Positions 1 through 10,566 of a DNA stretch of 64,000 nt are shown here, piece after piece (the stretch's first letter is position 1; each line of letters begins with the position of its first letter). This DNA is from Psychrobacter maritimus (lineage in GTDB: Bacteria > Pseudomonadota > Gammaproteobacteria > Pseudomonadales > Moraxellaceae): positions 124,001-188,000 of the forward strand of contig NZ_CAJHAJ010000005.1 of assembly GCF_904846345.1 (NCBI RefSeq), in the 5' to 3' direction. The notes under the pieces were generated by a model, which had not been told where the DNA came from, did not search any database, and was given only the letters and a program-made list of their open reading frames with translations. The position numbers were made by a program, and so were the translations under genes.

Positions 1-77
1 GGGATTCGAACCCTCGATACGCTTACACGTATGGTTCCTTAGCAGGGAACTGGTTTCAGCCACTCACCCACTTCACC
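1..77 (-). tRNA. tRNA-Ser(GCT), 3' end cut by window
   Basis: The reverse strand begins GGTGAAGTGGGTGAGTGGCT, a typical tRNA-Ser 5' half with D-arm. It continues into an anticodon arm of GTTCC and GGAAC around the loop CTGCTAA, giving anticodon GCT. A long variable arm and the T-loop GGTTCGAATCCC follow. The 3' acceptor strand lies outside the window. Confidence 0.95.
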
Positions 78-189
78 GAACGATTTAAGACACTTATCGG
101 AATATTCTTATTAAAAAATGCTTTTTAAGCCAAATATCCTTTTAAACACAGTATCGATGCTAATGATACGTCTTATGCCGTGGGCGAGT

Positions 190-217
190 ATTATAGCAAA
201 GCCGAAACGAATTGCAA
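190..217 (-). promoter_or_regulatory. sigma-70 promoter of tRNA-Ser
   Basis: On the minus strand TTGCAA (212-217) is followed after 16 bp by TATAAT (190-195), preceded by TGC as an extended -10. A GC-rich stretch (CTCGCCCACGGC) follows directly, like the discriminators of stringently controlled stable-RNA promoters. It lies about 110 bp upstream of the mature tRNA. Confidence 0.75.
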
Positions 218-418
218 GCGTTGTCTACAGATTTAACCCTACATTTGCCATAATTATCGATTTAAATGCCTTTATTATTTTTTAAGGGTGAAAATCGCCT
301 GATTTAGCCATAAAAAGTCAATTTTATTTTAGGTTTTACTATTGATTGACGAGAATCTAATGGCTATGGCTTTTTGGGCAATGGATGGCTATAGTATTTA
401 TGATTCATTGTAGAATAA

Positions 419-1228
<810 letters not shown>

Positions 1229-1249
1229 AATAATCTATAGATGGTAAAT

Positions 1250-1287
1250 AAAAAAAGGCGCTCTATATTTTATAGAGCGCCTTTTTA
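1250..1287. terminator. bidirectional terminator, thiD / yggT
   Basis: An 11-bp perfect stem GGCGCTCTATA/TATAGAGCGCC (1257-1267 and 1271-1281) with a 3-base loop is flanked by A7 on the left and T5 on the right, so it can serve both convergent genes. Confidence 0.85.
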
Positions 1288-1331
1288 TTCAGTGTTCGAT
1301 TTTATACTAACTTTAACTTAATGAATTTAAC

Positions 1332-1385
1332 TTAGCCCACCATTGGCATTTAGCCCACCATTGGCATTTAGCCCAACATTGGCAT
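1332..1385 (-). repeat. 18-bp tandem triplication over the yggT stop codon
   Basis: Three consecutive 18-bp units (1332-1349, 1350-1367, 1368-1385) differ at one position. The rightmost copy encodes the last YggT residues MPMLG plus the stop; the two downstream copies repeat the same codons (MPMVG, stop) beyond the real stop. Confidence 0.95.
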
Positions 1386-1937
1386 AAAGCTTGATGCCAA
1401 TCCACCGATAAATATCTCAAGTAAATAAAAGGCGAAAAAGGCAACCATCGGTGATAAATCAATCATACCTAGGTTTGGCGTAATGCGGCGAAACGGCGCT
1501 AAAATTGGCTCCGCTAAATTAACAATAATGCCAATAATCGGATGCTGAGATTGGGTAAACACCACAATCCAGCTGACAATGATAGAACCAATAACAAGAT
1601 AGCGGCACATACGCAAAAAGTCTAATACCAAGCTGATAGTACCAGTAAAAAATAGCGGCACAGGCGCAATGCCTTTATGTGTCAAAGCCGCCTTACCAGA
1701 GATATCAATCAGACGAATTAAAAACATCAATACAATGGCAGCAATACTAATACGACCTTGGGCGACGGTTGGGAAAATACGCCCGAACACATCGACGATA
1801 TGGGTGGCTTTATAAGCAGGGGCAACCATAGGATTGCTAGCATCCATTCCAGCAAACTGCAGCATAAAACGGATAAACACCAACATCATGGCGAAGGTAG
1901 TGACCAAATCAAAAATTTGCAATAACAGGTTGTTCAT
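1368..1937 (-). CDS. yggT: YggT family inner-membrane protein
   Basis: This 189-aa protein is strongly hydrophobic, with segments at about 10-30, 65-85, 105-128 and 155-180, and shows the two-fold YggT repeat (a segment ending in RFILQ/RFMLQ-like residues, then a second membrane pair). The family is widespread; E. coli yggT has been linked to osmotic stress tolerance, but its molecular role is unknown. It lies 174 bp downstream of proC in the same direction, the usual proC-yggT arrangement, though yggS is not in this window. The 3' end is tandemly duplicated (see the repeat entry). Confidence 0.88.
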   Translation of the reverse strand: MNNLLLQIFDLVTTFAMMLVFIRFMLQFAGMDASNPMVAPAYKATHIVDVFGRIFPTVAQGRISIAAIVLMFLIRLIDISGKAALTHKGIAPVPLFFTGTISLVLDFLRMCRYLVIGSIIVSWIVVFTQSQHPIIGIIVNLAEPILAPFRRITPNLGMIDLSPMVAFFAFYLLEIFIGGLASSFMPMLG

Positions 1938-2111
1938 GAAGTGCTACTCAATGTGACATTATTAACGGGATTTAGGATGACGAATGTCATTATCAGGCAT
2001 TTTTATGACTTTAAGTTTTTTATAACTTTAAATTTTTATAATTTTAAATAAGGTATCTCATAAATCATGATATACCCTATTTATAAAGGGTTAATGACAA
2101 GTAGCGACTGG

Positions 2112-2945
2112 CTATTTACTCATCTCTTCACTCAGCGCTTGGCTACGGTCATAACAGGCTTGCATAGCTTCAACGATTTGACGACTGATGTCATTGGCCT
2201 GCATGGACTCAATGGCTGCTTGGGTCGTACCGTTTGGTGATGTGACTTTACGACGTAGCTCGCTTGGTGCATCTTCACTACCCAGCGCCATTTTTGCCGC
2301 GCCCAGCATGGTTTGCATCGCCAGTGCTGACGCTTGCTCTTTATCCAATCCTAACGCCACTGCGCCATCGACCATCGCTTCGATAAAGTAAAACATATAA
2401 GCTGGCGCTGAGCCTGATACGGCGGTGACCGCATGCATGTGTTCTTCATTATCGACCCACATGACCAAACCTGAGGCTTCCATTACTGCGGTTGCCAATT
2501 GCTTTTGTTCGGCAGAAATATCATCCGTACCGTACAGACCAGTCGCGCCCATTTGAATCATCGCCGGCGTATTTGGCATCGCACGAACGATATCGCCATA
2601 GCCACCTAGCATATTTGATAACAGCTCAGTCGATAATCCTGCTGCCACTGAAATCACCAGCTGCGTGTCTAAAACATCAGCAAAACCACTGACCACTGCT
2701 TTCATGACTTGCGGCTTTACCGCCAATACCACGATGTCAGCACCGATAACCGCCGCTTTTGCATCGGTAGTCGGATCAACCGTATTCAATCCTTTCGCAG
2801 CCAATTGCTCGCGCGCTTCACTACTCGGATCAGCAACGGTAATCAGACTCGGTTTGACGCCGCAGCTGACTAGCCCGCTAATCAAAGCCTGCGCCATATT
2901 TCCGCCACCGATAAAGCTGATTTTCTTATTATCTAATACTGACAT
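2112..2945 (-). CDS. proC: pyrroline-5-carboxylate reductase
   Basis: ProC reduces 1-pyrroline-5-carboxylate to proline with NAD(P)H, the last step of proline synthesis. The 277-aa length is normal. The N-terminal Rossmann motif FIGGGNMAQA (11-20) and the C-terminal signature region around VSGSAPAY and TSPNGTTQAAI are intact. The ATG at 2945 has a good AGGAG site 8 bp upstream. It probably shares a transcript with yggT. Confidence 0.96.
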   Translation of the reverse strand: MSVLDNKKISFIGGGNMAQALISGLVSCGVKPSLITVADPSSEAREQLAAKGLNTVDPTTDAKAAVIGADIVVLAVKPQVMKAVVSGFADVLDTQLVISVAAGLSTELLSNMLGGYGDIVRAMPNTPAMIQMGATGLYGTDDISAEQKQLATAVMEASGLVMWVDNEEHMHAVTAVSGSAPAYMFYFIEAMVDGAVALGLDKEQASALAMQTMLGAAKMALGSEDAPSELRRKVTSPNGTTQAAIESMQANDISRQIVEAMQACYDRSQALSEEMSK

Positions 2946-3163
2946 ACGTGTCTCCTATTCAAAAAATGCAAAGGCATTCAAACTAACATAATGATAGGTA
3001 AAATGACACTCAGTTTACCATACTGCTACTGGCGTCGTTTGATAAATTCAAAGGCTAAGAACACTACTAAGTTTAATTGAGATACTAAATTAACATCGAA
3101 TATCACATAGCTTAACTGTTAGATTAAAAAGAAATTTATATAAAGTAATTTAGAGGGGAAGAT

Positions 3164-3676
3164 ATGTTTTTCATTCGTAAAGCCCAGTCAGAAGATTTTG
3201 CAGATATTGCCAATATTCATTTTAAAAGTTGGCATGATGCTTACTTGAGTCTACTACCTGAGCTTTATATCAATAATAAAAACAACCTCAGTGAAAAAAT
3301 AAAAATGTGGCAGGAATTGATTAATCATCCTGATGTCATTATTTAGATAGCCTATGATGCTAATCATGAGAGTGTAGGATTTATTGGGTATTTTGCTAAA
3401 AATAATAGCTATGAAATCACAACTCTATATGTCTTATCAGAATATCATGGGCGAGGTATAGGCACTAAATTGATGAAAACGTCACTACAAGCCATATTGG
3501 GTTTTAATATCAATGCAAATTTTTGTTTATGGGTATTAGAAGATAACGCGCCTGCCATTCCTTTTTATAAAAAATTCGGCTTTGTCTGTAATGGTGAAAA
3601 AAGTGAAGAATATTATAAAGATATGCAAATAGTAGATATCAAAATGATCAGAAAAATTAGCGACCTACCTTCTTAA
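3164..3676 (+). pseudogene. GNAT N-acetyltransferase interrupted by one in-frame TAG
   Basis: Residues 1-60 (IRKAQSEDFADIANIH, then a tryptophan-rich helix) are the start of a GNAT fold. The same reading frame continues past a TAG at 3344-3346 into FIGYF, then TLYVLSEYHGRGIGTKLM, the acetyl-CoA-binding motif A (R/Q-x-x-G-x-G/A), and a motif B resembling VLEDNAPAIPFYKKFGF. Only this one codon breaks an otherwise intact protein of about 170 residues, with no frameshift. The ATG is preceded by GAGGGGAAG. It is either a recent pseudogene, a suppressed amber codon or a sequencing error. The substrate is unknown; spermidine- or RimI-like small-molecule acetyltransferases have this length. Confidence 0.85.
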
Positions 3677-3695
3677 GTAGTTTGAGTAGAAAGCA

Positions 3696-5309
3696 TCAAA
3701 ACGAGCTATGTAGGATTAAATGGCTTTTAATAGCTCTGTCTATACTATAAGAATTATTTATAGTATTAGTTAACCGCTCAGCATTCAACACCCAGCTTCC
3801 AAAAGGTGATAATAATAAAATAGGCAGTTCTATCGGGCAATCGTTCTCTAAAAGCGCGTTTTCACTACTTTCCTTATTCATAAAAGCCACGCTAACTACC
3901 ATCAAGCTCTCACGCAGCCATGATGGAATACCCAAAGTTTGATAGAGCTTTTTGCCCGCTTGTGGACGTGATGCTAATGCAGTTTGCACACGCTGATTGC
4001 GACCTAATGGCGCAAAGGTAATCTTAAGCTTATCTTTATCGCTTTCTACGTTATAGCTTTCTAATAGCGGCGCTACTTCATTTGGCAGAATCTGTAATTG
4101 CCAAGCAAATTTATCATCATTACGTAAATTAATTGGAACGGATTGTCTTTCATCTGCATGAACATCAGCCCCAATAGGATTAGGCTCAGTATGAATCAAC
4201 AAGCTCTGCGTCTGCTCGGTAAGCGGTAACTCTAACCATTTGAGCCAGTCACTGCTGAGACGATAAAGCTGCTGGCGATAACGGCGAATGGTATAAGACG
4301 CTTTGCGACCTTGCCAAAACAGCGCCGTTTGATGGTCATTATCATCACGTTGGCTTAGGCTTAAGACGTCATCGACGAGCTGTTTGGCGGGTGGTAATGG
4401 CTCATCTTGAGCGAGCCAATAATGCAATAATTGGCGCTGACGATAAATCGGTAGTTTTTGCAATTTATCTATATTTAGCGCGCGCTGGGCAGGTGGTAAT
4501 TGTAATGATGCAATCTCTATCTGTTGCAAATCCTCGCCTGCTTGGGCATTGATTATTAATTGTGCATCACTTAGTAACTGCGCGCTACGAGCAATATTAT
4601 CAATAACATTGGAGTTATAGCTCGCCAATATCGGCATAATATCTCGACGTAGGCCGCTACGCACATTATCACCAGCATCGTTGGTTGGGTCATCGATATA
4701 AGGCAGCTTTAAACGCTGAGCATAGGCGCTGATATTGGTGCGTTTGATAGTCAGCCAAGGTCGCCATAATGCTATACGATGCGTGCCCTGCGTTTGAATG
4801 CGCCACGGCTGCATAGCCGATAAACCATTTACCCCAGCGCCTTGAATCAGGCGCATTAAAACCGTTTCCGCTTGGTCATCGGCATGATGGGCTAATAATA
4901 AAACATCATCTTGATTAAGTTGCGCGCGCATCACATCATAGCGTGCTTGGCGTGCGGCTTGTTCATCATGACCGTCCACTTGTGCACGTAAAATCCGACA
5001 AGGTATATTTTGCACCTTTGCCCACTGAGCCACATGCTGCGCCCACGCGCCACTATCTGCTTGTAGACCATGATTCACATGCAGTAATTGTGGTAAAAAT
5101 GGCAATTTACTTTGCTGATAGAGCTGTACGCAAAGTGCTGCCAGCGCCAACGAATCACGCCCACCACTACAGGCCAGCCAAAGTCGGCGACCATGTAGTT
5201 GCTCACCATATTCAGCCAGACTGCTTAATAACGCTTCTGCTAAAGCATTATCAATAGGCAGAGTGGCTATCGGCTCAATAGGATGGGAAAGGATTGCACT
5301 ACTTGTCAT
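3696..5309 (-). CDS. tilS: tRNA(Ile)-lysidine synthase
   Basis: TilS attaches lysine to C34 of tRNA-Ile(CAU), so that it reads AUA and is charged with isoleucine. The ATP-pyrophosphatase P-loop SGGRDS is at residues 48-53, followed by HVNHGLQAD and HHADDQAETVLMRL, all diagnostic of TilS. A C-terminal domain with an RPQAGKK-like segment follows. At 537 aa it is longer than E. coli TilS (432 aa), with extra sequence between the catalytic and C-terminal parts. It lies downstream of accA, a common gammaproteobacterial neighbour. The ribosome site is weak (AAGAAC). Confidence 0.95.
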   Translation of the reverse strand: MTSSAILSHPIEPIATLPIDNALAEALLSSLAEYGEQLHGRRLWLACSGGRDSLALAALCVQLYQQSKLPFLPQLLHVNHGLQADSGAWAQHVAQWAKVQNIPCRILRAQVDGHDEQAARQARYDVMRAQLNQDDVLLLAHHADDQAETVLMRLIQGAGVNGLSAMQPWRIQTQGTHRIALWRPWLTIKRTNISAYAQRLKLPYIDDPTNDAGDNVRSGLRRDIMPILASYNSNVIDNIARSAQLLSDAQLIINAQAGEDLQQIEIASLQLPPAQRALNIDKLQKLPIYRQRQLLHYWLAQDEPLPPAKQLVDDVLSLSQRDDNDHQTALFWQGRKASYTIRRYRQQLYRLSSDWLKWLELPLTEQTQSLLIHTEPNPIGADVHADERQSVPINLRNDDKFAWQLQILPNEVAPLLESYNVESDKDKLKITFAPLGRNQRVQTALASRPQAGKKLYQTLGIPSWLRESLMVVSVAFMNKESSENALLENDCPIELPILLLSPFGSWVLNAERLTNTINNSYSIDRAIKSHLILHSSF

Positions 5310-5379
5310 AATTGTTCTTATTTATTAGGTGGCTATATTTATTACGTACAAATCAATTGACATATAAATGAATCGGCAC

Positions 5380-5410
5380 AAAAAAACGCGCCATAAAATG
5401 ACACGTTTTT
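5380..5410 (-). terminator. terminator after accA
   Basis: On the minus strand AAAAACGTGTC and GGCGCGTTTTT pair (two G-U pairs) around a 7-base loop at 5382-5410, followed by a run of T. It separates accA from tilS. Confidence 0.6.
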
Positions 5411-5477
5411 ATTTTAACATTAAGCGTAAATCGATATCGTTAAAAGCTAAGTTTAAGTAACCTAGCAATATAAATTA

Positions 5478-6281
5478 TTAGCAAGGCAACATCACTTCTG
5501 AGTTAAAGGATTTTAACTTCTCATAACGTAGCTCGCAACGCTCATGCGCATCCATATCTTTAATCTCATCCAATTGCTCAACGATTAATGCTTTTAGCGC
5601 CGTCATGACTGGCTGCGGCTGAATATGGGCGCCCTCGCCTTCATCGATAACCGCGTCAATTAAACCCATTTGATAGAGATTAATCGCATTTAATTTTAAT
5701 GCTTCACTGGCATCCTGTGCTTTTTCGGCCGTTTTCCACAGGATAGACGCACAGCCTTCTGGAGAAATGACAGAGTAAATACTGTTTTGCAGCATATTTA
5801 CCTTATCGCCAACGCCTATTGCCAATGCACCGCCTGAGCCACCTTCACCGATAATGGTGACGATGATAGGCACTTTCAGGCTAGAAAACACGGCGATACT
5901 TTCGGCGATGGCTTGCGCTTGCCCGCGCTCTTCAGCACCGATACCGGGGTAAGCGCCTTGGGTATCGACAAAGGTCATCACCGGAATGTTAAAACGCTCA
6001 GCCATTTTTACCAAACGAATAACTTTACGATAGCCTTCAGGATTGGCCATACCAAAATTATGGGCAATACGCTCGCGCGTACTACGACCACGATGCTGAC
6101 CAATCACCATCACAGGCTGGCCGTCTAGGCGCGCAAGACCGCCAAGGATAGCTTTATCATCTGCATAAGCACGGTCGCCATGCAACTCATCAAATTCGGT
6201 AAACAGCTGATTCACATAGTCCATAAACAATGGACGTTTGGCATGCCGTGCAAGCTGAACGCTATCCCAGACGGTACTCAT
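5478..6281 (-). CDS. accA: acetyl-CoA carboxylase carboxyltransferase subunit alpha
   Basis: AccA with AccD transfers carboxyl from carboxybiotin to acetyl-CoA, making malonyl-CoA for fatty acid synthesis. Motifs are [40 protein letters not shown] and the [13 protein letters not shown] stretch. At 267 aa it lacks the roughly 45-residue N-terminal helix of E. coli AccA (319 aa). A similarly short form is what I recall from other Moraxellaceae, and the ATG here has an excellent AAGGGAAG site, so the protein looks complete. The usual DTPGAYPG reads DTQGAYPG. Confidence 0.95.
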   Translation of the reverse strand: MSTVWDSVQLARHAKRPLFMDYVNQLFTEFDELHGDRAYADDKAILGGLARLDGQPVMVIGQHRGRSTRERIAHNFGMANPEGYRKVIRLVKMAERFNIPVMTFVDTQGAYPGIGAEERGQAQAIAESIAVFSSLKVPIIVTIIGEGGSGGALAIGVGDKVNMLQNSIYSVISPEGCASILWKTAEKAQDASEALKLNAINLYQMGLIDAVIDEGEGAHIQPQPVMTALKALIVEQLDEIKDMDAHERCELRYEKLKSFNSEVMLPC

Positions 6282-6608
6282 AGACGCTTCCCTTTCGTAA
6301 TTCTATATAATATGGTGATGTTTAATAATGACGCTGTTAAACGACAATGTTAGATGACAAAGCTAAATAACAGGATTGTCGGCGCTATCGGTTTTTGGAC
6401 AATCGATTATCAAAGTACAGTTGTAAACTCAATAGAAGCTATAGTAGCACATCTTAAATAGCATGACATTACCAACAACGCCGCTTTTGTTACGTTAATC
6501 TGTAGCGCAATTATTACAATAGTAACGGCTTAGCGTTAAACATCAATGTTAAAAATCAGTGTTAAAAATCAGTGTTAAAAGCCAGTATCAAGAATTAGCA
6601 CTGATGCC
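6282..6608. other. gene-free spacer accA - ppx
   Basis: No supported gene or RNA is seen. The only structure is a 13-bp tandem repeat at 6542-6580. The accA promoter is expected here (minus strand), but no convincing consensus was found. Confidence 0.6.
6542..6580. repeat. 13-bp tandem repeat, three copies
   Basis: ATCAATGTTAAAA, ATCAGTGTTAAAA and ATCAGTGTTAAAA lie head to tail about 30 bp beyond the ppx stop codon. Confidence 0.9.
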
Positions 6609-8144
6609 TCAATCACACTTGGCCTCAACCACGCTCAGTTTCACGCCCCATTTAGCAAACTGCTCAACCTCAGTATGCAAATCTGATAGTAAGAAAGCAT
6701 AGTGCTCACTACTCTCACCAACCGTGATTTGCCAACGATTATCATCAATCACTTTCAGCTCTAGTTCTGGTAACTCATGATCGCTGCGACTATGGTGCGC
6801 CAGTACCGCTAAGCGTAACAGCAAACACAGATAAACGAGCGAATCGCCGCCGATGGTACACGCCTGCTCTAGCATATCCGCTTTAAGCTTACGGCGATGA
6901 TTAAGCATCAATTGTGCCATCCGCTTTTGATCCACTTGCGAAAATCCTGGAATATCAGAGTATTCAATCAAATAAGCACTGTGCTTATGGTAGCTGCTAT
7001 GAGCAATCGCCAAACCTATTTCGTGTAAGGACGCCGCCCGTCTGAGCAAATCGCCATCTTCGCTATTGAGTGCAAGCTTGGCTTTGACTTGTTCAAATAA
7101 ATTAAGGCTGGTTTTAACCACTTGTTTGGCTTGTTTTTTATCGCCTGAATAACGCTTTATCAGTGCCAAAACACTGCGGTCACGCACGTCTTCACTTGCA
7201 AAGCGACCAAGCATATCGTACATGACACCTTCACGTAGCGCGCCATCTGAGTACACCATGGTCTCGATGCCGAGCACCTTCATGATGGCTCGCAATACCG
7301 CAACGCCCGCTGGGAATACCGCTTTACGGTGTTCTTTCACGCCTTCTAAATCAATGTCATCGACGTTGCCAATTTTAAGCAATAATTTCTCTAACTTTTT
7401 AACACCTTTATAAGTGATGCGTTCTTGCTCGTCTGCCCAACCTTTTGAAACAAGGACGTTGCGCACCGCTTTAATCGTGCCACTCGAGCCAACGACACTA
7501 CTCCAGCCAACTTTTTGATAGCGCCCATTAATCGCTAGCACCTCTTTACGCGCCGCTGAGATGGCATTATTAAAAGCGTCTTTGGTAATCAAGCCGTCCG
7601 CAAAATACTTCTGGGTAAAGGCGACACAGCCCATCTGTAAGCTTTCGGTCAATAACGGATCGAACTCTTGCCCAATGATAAATTCTGTCGAACCACCACC
7701 AATATCAATAACCAAGCGTTTGTCACTACTGGCATTGGTATGCGAGACGCCCAAATAAATCAAACGCGCCTCTTCACGTCCAGCGATAATCTCAATCGGT
7801 TTGGGCAAAATTTTATTGGCACGAGTGATAAAGTCATTGGCGTTTTTGGCTTGGCGTAAGGCGTTGGTCGCGACGACGCGGATACGCTCAGGTGGCACCG
7901 AATCTAAACGGGCGACAAAGCGGCTTAAACATTCAAGACCGCGCTTTTCAGCGGCAGCGCCCAATATATTATTCTCATCGAGTCCGGCAGCAAGCTGCAC
8001 CTTTTCAGACATAGACACCACTTTTCGCACCTCACCATGGTCGAGGCGTGCAATGGCTAGATGAAAACTGTTAGAGCCAATATCAATGGCTGCCATCATT
8101 TCATCATCAGCAAGTGGTGGGTTTTTCAGGTAGTCTTTGGGCAT
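6609..8144 (-). CDS. ppx: exopolyphosphatase / guanosine pentaphosphatase (Ppx/GppA)
   Basis: Ppx/GppA enzymes split phosphate from polyphosphate or convert pppGpp to ppGpp. The ASKHA fold is clear: AAIDIGSNSFHLAIARL near the N-terminus (phosphate 1), VIDIGGGSTEFIIG (phosphate 2), SSGTIKAV, and a C-terminal HD-like helical domain with LHEIGLAI and HHSRSDHE. The frame opens upstream at a TTG (8192) without a ribosome site; I prefer the ATG at 8144, about 14 codons before the conserved domain, giving 511 aa. The choice between Ppx and GppA cannot be made by eye. It has no ppk neighbour. Confidence 0.9.
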   Translation of the reverse strand: MPKDYLKNPPLADDEMMAAIDIGSNSFHLAIARLDHGEVRKVVSMSEKVQLAAGLDENNILGAAAEKRGLECLSRFVARLDSVPPERIRVVATNALRQAKNANDFITRANKILPKPIEIIAGREEARLIYLGVSHTNASSDKRLVIDIGGGSTEFIIGQEFDPLLTESLQMGCVAFTQKYFADGLITKDAFNNAISAARKEVLAINGRYQKVGWSSVVGSSGTIKAVRNVLVSKGWADEQERITYKGVKKLEKLLLKIGNVDDIDLEGVKEHRKAVFPAGVAVLRAIMKVLGIETMVYSDGALREGVMYDMLGRFASEDVRDRSVLALIKRYSGDKKQAKQVVKTSLNLFEQVKAKLALNSEDGDLLRRAASLHEIGLAIAHSSYHKHSAYLIEYSDIPGFSQVDQKRMAQLMLNHRRKLKADMLEQACTIGGDSLVYLCLLLRLAVLAHHSRSDHELPELELKVIDDNRWQITVGESSEHYAFLLSDLHTEVEQFAKWGVKLSVVEAKCD

Positions 8145-8656
8145 AAGCGAGATCGTTACCGTGTCAGATAAAAAGATATTTAAGAGCACCAAGGCTTTTA
8201 AAATAGAGAATACATGGAATGGAACTTAAGTTTTTTATATAAGGCTTTTTATATAAGGGTTTTCTTATATAAACCAGAGCTTTTATAATAAGGCTTTTGT
8301 ATATTGAAACTATTATTATGCGGATTATAGCAAGTTTTGCCATTAAAACATTTATGCAAAACGCTGGCAAGTAAGACGCTAGCACTACTACCTACGGATT
8401 AAACCTAAAATAAACACTCTTTAACCTTAAAAAACAGCGACCACTTCTCATACTTTTTTAACATAGCCTATTTAACAATATGGGCTTGCTACCGCCGTAA
8501 TTCTCTATATTATAATAGAGAACAAGCACTTACTTATGGCGATAAGTGTTCGATAGATATAATTCGATATATATAATAAGCACCCATTTTTACCATTAAA
8601 GCCCATCATGGAATGATGACGCGCAATCAATAACAACCTGCAAGGAAGCAGAAATC
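8145..8656. other. AT-rich spacer ppx - DUF962 gene
   Basis: No gene is supported. Around 8229-8300 the motif TTTTTATATAAGG recurs with small changes. These are the divergent leaders of ppx and the next gene. Confidence 0.55.
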
Positions 8657-9061
8657 ATGAATCAGACAACCGCCCAAGCCGCAAAAACCAACGCTCCTGC
8701 TGGCACGGAAAAAACCAGTCATAGCAGCCTTATCCATATAAAACGTCCAGCCAAGCTGAAATTTTACGATTTTTATTTAAACGAACATCAAAATATCGCT
8801 TGCCGCCGTTTGCATTTCGCCGGTAGTAGCTTTGGACTGTTGGGATTGGCAAAATCTGTTAAGAATCGCTCGGCAAAGCCACTACTGAAAGGTATTGCGG
8901 CAGGATATGCCTGCGCGTGGGTCGGACATTTTTTCTTTGAAAAGAACAAACCGGCCTCTTTTAAATTCCCTCTACAGAGCTTTGTCAGTGACTTTCGCAT
9001 GTATAGCGATGTATTACGTGGCAGACTCAGCTTAAAAGACCGTAAGTTTGATAAAATTTAA
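8657..9061 (+). CDS. DUF962 / Mpo1-like membrane protein
   Basis: The 134-aa protein has the DUF962 pattern: FYLNEHQNIACRRLHFAGSS near residue 38, then a hydrophobic GYACAWVGHFFFEKNKPASFK segment and a SFVSDFRMYSDV ending. The conserved histidines (H in NEHQN, LHF and GHFFFEKN) resemble those of yeast Mpo1, an Fe-dependent dioxygenase of 2-hydroxy fatty acid alpha-oxidation. That function is established only in yeast; in bacteria it is inference. The first 30 residues are polar and variable. AAGGAAG precedes the ATG. It is a single-gene unit. Confidence 0.82.
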   Translation: MNQTTAQAAKTNAPAGTEKTSHSSLIHIKRPAKLKFYDFYLNEHQNIACRRLHFAGSSFGLLGLAKSVKNRSAKPLLKGIAAGYACAWVGHFFFEKNKPASFKFPLQSFVSDFRMYSDVLRGRLSLKDRKFDKI

Positions 9062-9111
9062 TAGGCATAATTCAATAGGCTCAATTTAATTGGTTTAATT
9101 TAACAAACACG

Positions 9112-9145
9112 AAAAAGCCAGCATAATAAATCATGCTGGCTTTTT
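9112..9145. terminator. bidirectional terminator, DUF962 gene / hemL
   Basis: AAAAAGCCAGCAT (9112-9124) and ATGCTGGCTTTTT (9133-9145) pair perfectly around an 8-base loop between convergent genes. Confidence 0.88.
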
Positions 9146-9203
9146 ATTTTAATCTCTACCATTAAGAGCCAAATACTCTTAATGTAGTCTAATAGTTTTC
9201 AAA

Positions 9204-10505
9204 CTAAGCGTTTGCCATTTCTGCAAAAATCTCGTCAGCCGCTTTAATAGACGCTTCAATGTCGGCATCACTATGCTTGATTGACATAAAACCCGCTTCA
9301 TAAGCCGATGGCGCAAGGTAGATACCGCGATCTAACATGCCATGGAAGAAAGTATTAAATACGTTCATATTGCATTCGGTGACTTCATCGAAGTTTTGCG
9401 GTACGTTTGTCGCCTTGTCTTTAACAAAGAACATACCAAACATGCCGCCCAATTTATTGGTGCGCAGATTGATACCATGCTTATCTGCCGCAGCTTGGAA
9501 GCCATCAACAAGCTTATCTACTTTCGCTGATAATTCAGCATAAAAGCCATCGACGGTTAGGTCTTCAAACATCGCAATACCCGCGCGCATTGCCAGTGGG
9601 TTACCTGATAACGTACCCGCTTGATAGACGCCGCCAAGTGGCGCGATACAAGACATCACTTCTTTTTTACCACCGAAAGCACCAACCGGTAAGCCGGCAC
9701 CGATGATTTTACCAAAGCAAGTCAAATCAGGGTCAATACCAAAATGCGCTTGCGCGCCGCCAAGTCCGACACGAAAACCAGTCATCACTTCATCAAAAAT
9801 CAATACCGCGCCGTTGGCGGTACATTCTGCACGCAAAGTATCATGGAATTCTTGGGTTGGAATGACCATATTCATGTTGCCGGCGATTGGTTCCACAATC
9901 ACGCAAGCAATCTCACTACCCCATTTCGCAAAGCAGTCTTTAATCGCTTGTGGGTCATTATAAGGAATGGTAATCGTATGCTTAGCAAAATCGGCTGGCA
10001 CGCCTTTTGATGTTGGTTCGCCAATATCTAGCATCCCTGAGCCCGCTTTTACCAATAAGCTGTCTGAATGCCCATGGTAGCAGCCTTCGAATTTAACGAT
10101 TTTGTCACGCTCAGTAAAGCCGCGCGCCAAACGAATCGCGCTCATGGTCGCTTCTGTACCTGAGCTGGTCATTCGAATCATCTCAACGCTTGGGACGATT
10201 TCGCAAATCTTATCAGCAACCGTGGTTTCAAACGGCGTTGGTGTACCAAAGCTCAAACCGTCATCAGCGGCTTTTTTAACCGCATCAATGACTTTTGGAT
10301 GCGCATGACCCAAAATCATCGGGCCCCAAGAGCCGACATAATCGATATAAGCATTGTCTTCGGTGTCATAGATTTTGCTGCCGTTAGCACGGTGCATAAA
10401 GATAGGCGTACCACCGACACCGGCAAAGGCGCGAACCGGTGAGTTTACGCCGCCAGGAATATGCTTACGTGCTTGCGCAAAGAGTTGTTCATTTTTAGTG
10501 CTCAT
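9204..10505 (-). CDS. hemL: glutamate-1-semialdehyde 2,1-aminomutase
   Basis: HemL converts glutamate-1-semialdehyde to 5-aminolevulinate, starting the C5 route to heme. It is a class-III aminotransferase fold of 433 aa, the usual length. PLP-binding features are [15 protein letters not shown] (114-128), the aspartate in [11 protein letters not shown] (D238) and the Schiff-base lysine K266 in [17 protein letters not shown]. The start ATG has AGAG 8 bp upstream. It reads in the same direction as yjdM, 61 bp downstream of it. Confidence 0.97.
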   Translation of the reverse strand: MSTKNEQLFAQARKHIPGGVNSPVRAFAGVGGTPIFMHRANGSKIYDTEDNAYIDYVGSWGPMILGHAHPKVIDAVKKAADDGLSFGTPTPFETTVADKICEIVPSVEMIRMTSSGTEATMSAIRLARGFTERDKIVKFEGCYHGHSDSLLVKAGSGMLDIGEPTSKGVPADFAKHTITIPYNDPQAIKDCFAKWGSEIACVIVEPIAGNMNMVIPTQEFHDTLRAECTANGAVLIFDEVMTGFRVGLGGAQAHFGIDPDLTCFGKIIGAGLPVGAFGGKKEVMSCIAPLGGVYQAGTLSGNPLAMRAGIAMFEDLTVDGFYAELSAKVDKLVDGFQAAADKHGINLRTNKLGGMFGMFFVKDKATNVPQNFDEVTECNMNVFNTFFHGMLDRGIYLAPSAYEAGFMSIKHSDADIEASIKAADEIFAEMANA

Positions 10506-10566
10506 AATTATTCTCTACTTATTCATTCGGTCTTATTTTATTAACAATCACTTAATTAACAACAAC

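Noticed and set aside
8164..8385. 73-codon minus-strand ORF upstream of ppx
   Set aside because: AT-rich, built from repeated TATATAAGG-like motifs, no ribosome site, overlaps the ppx leader.
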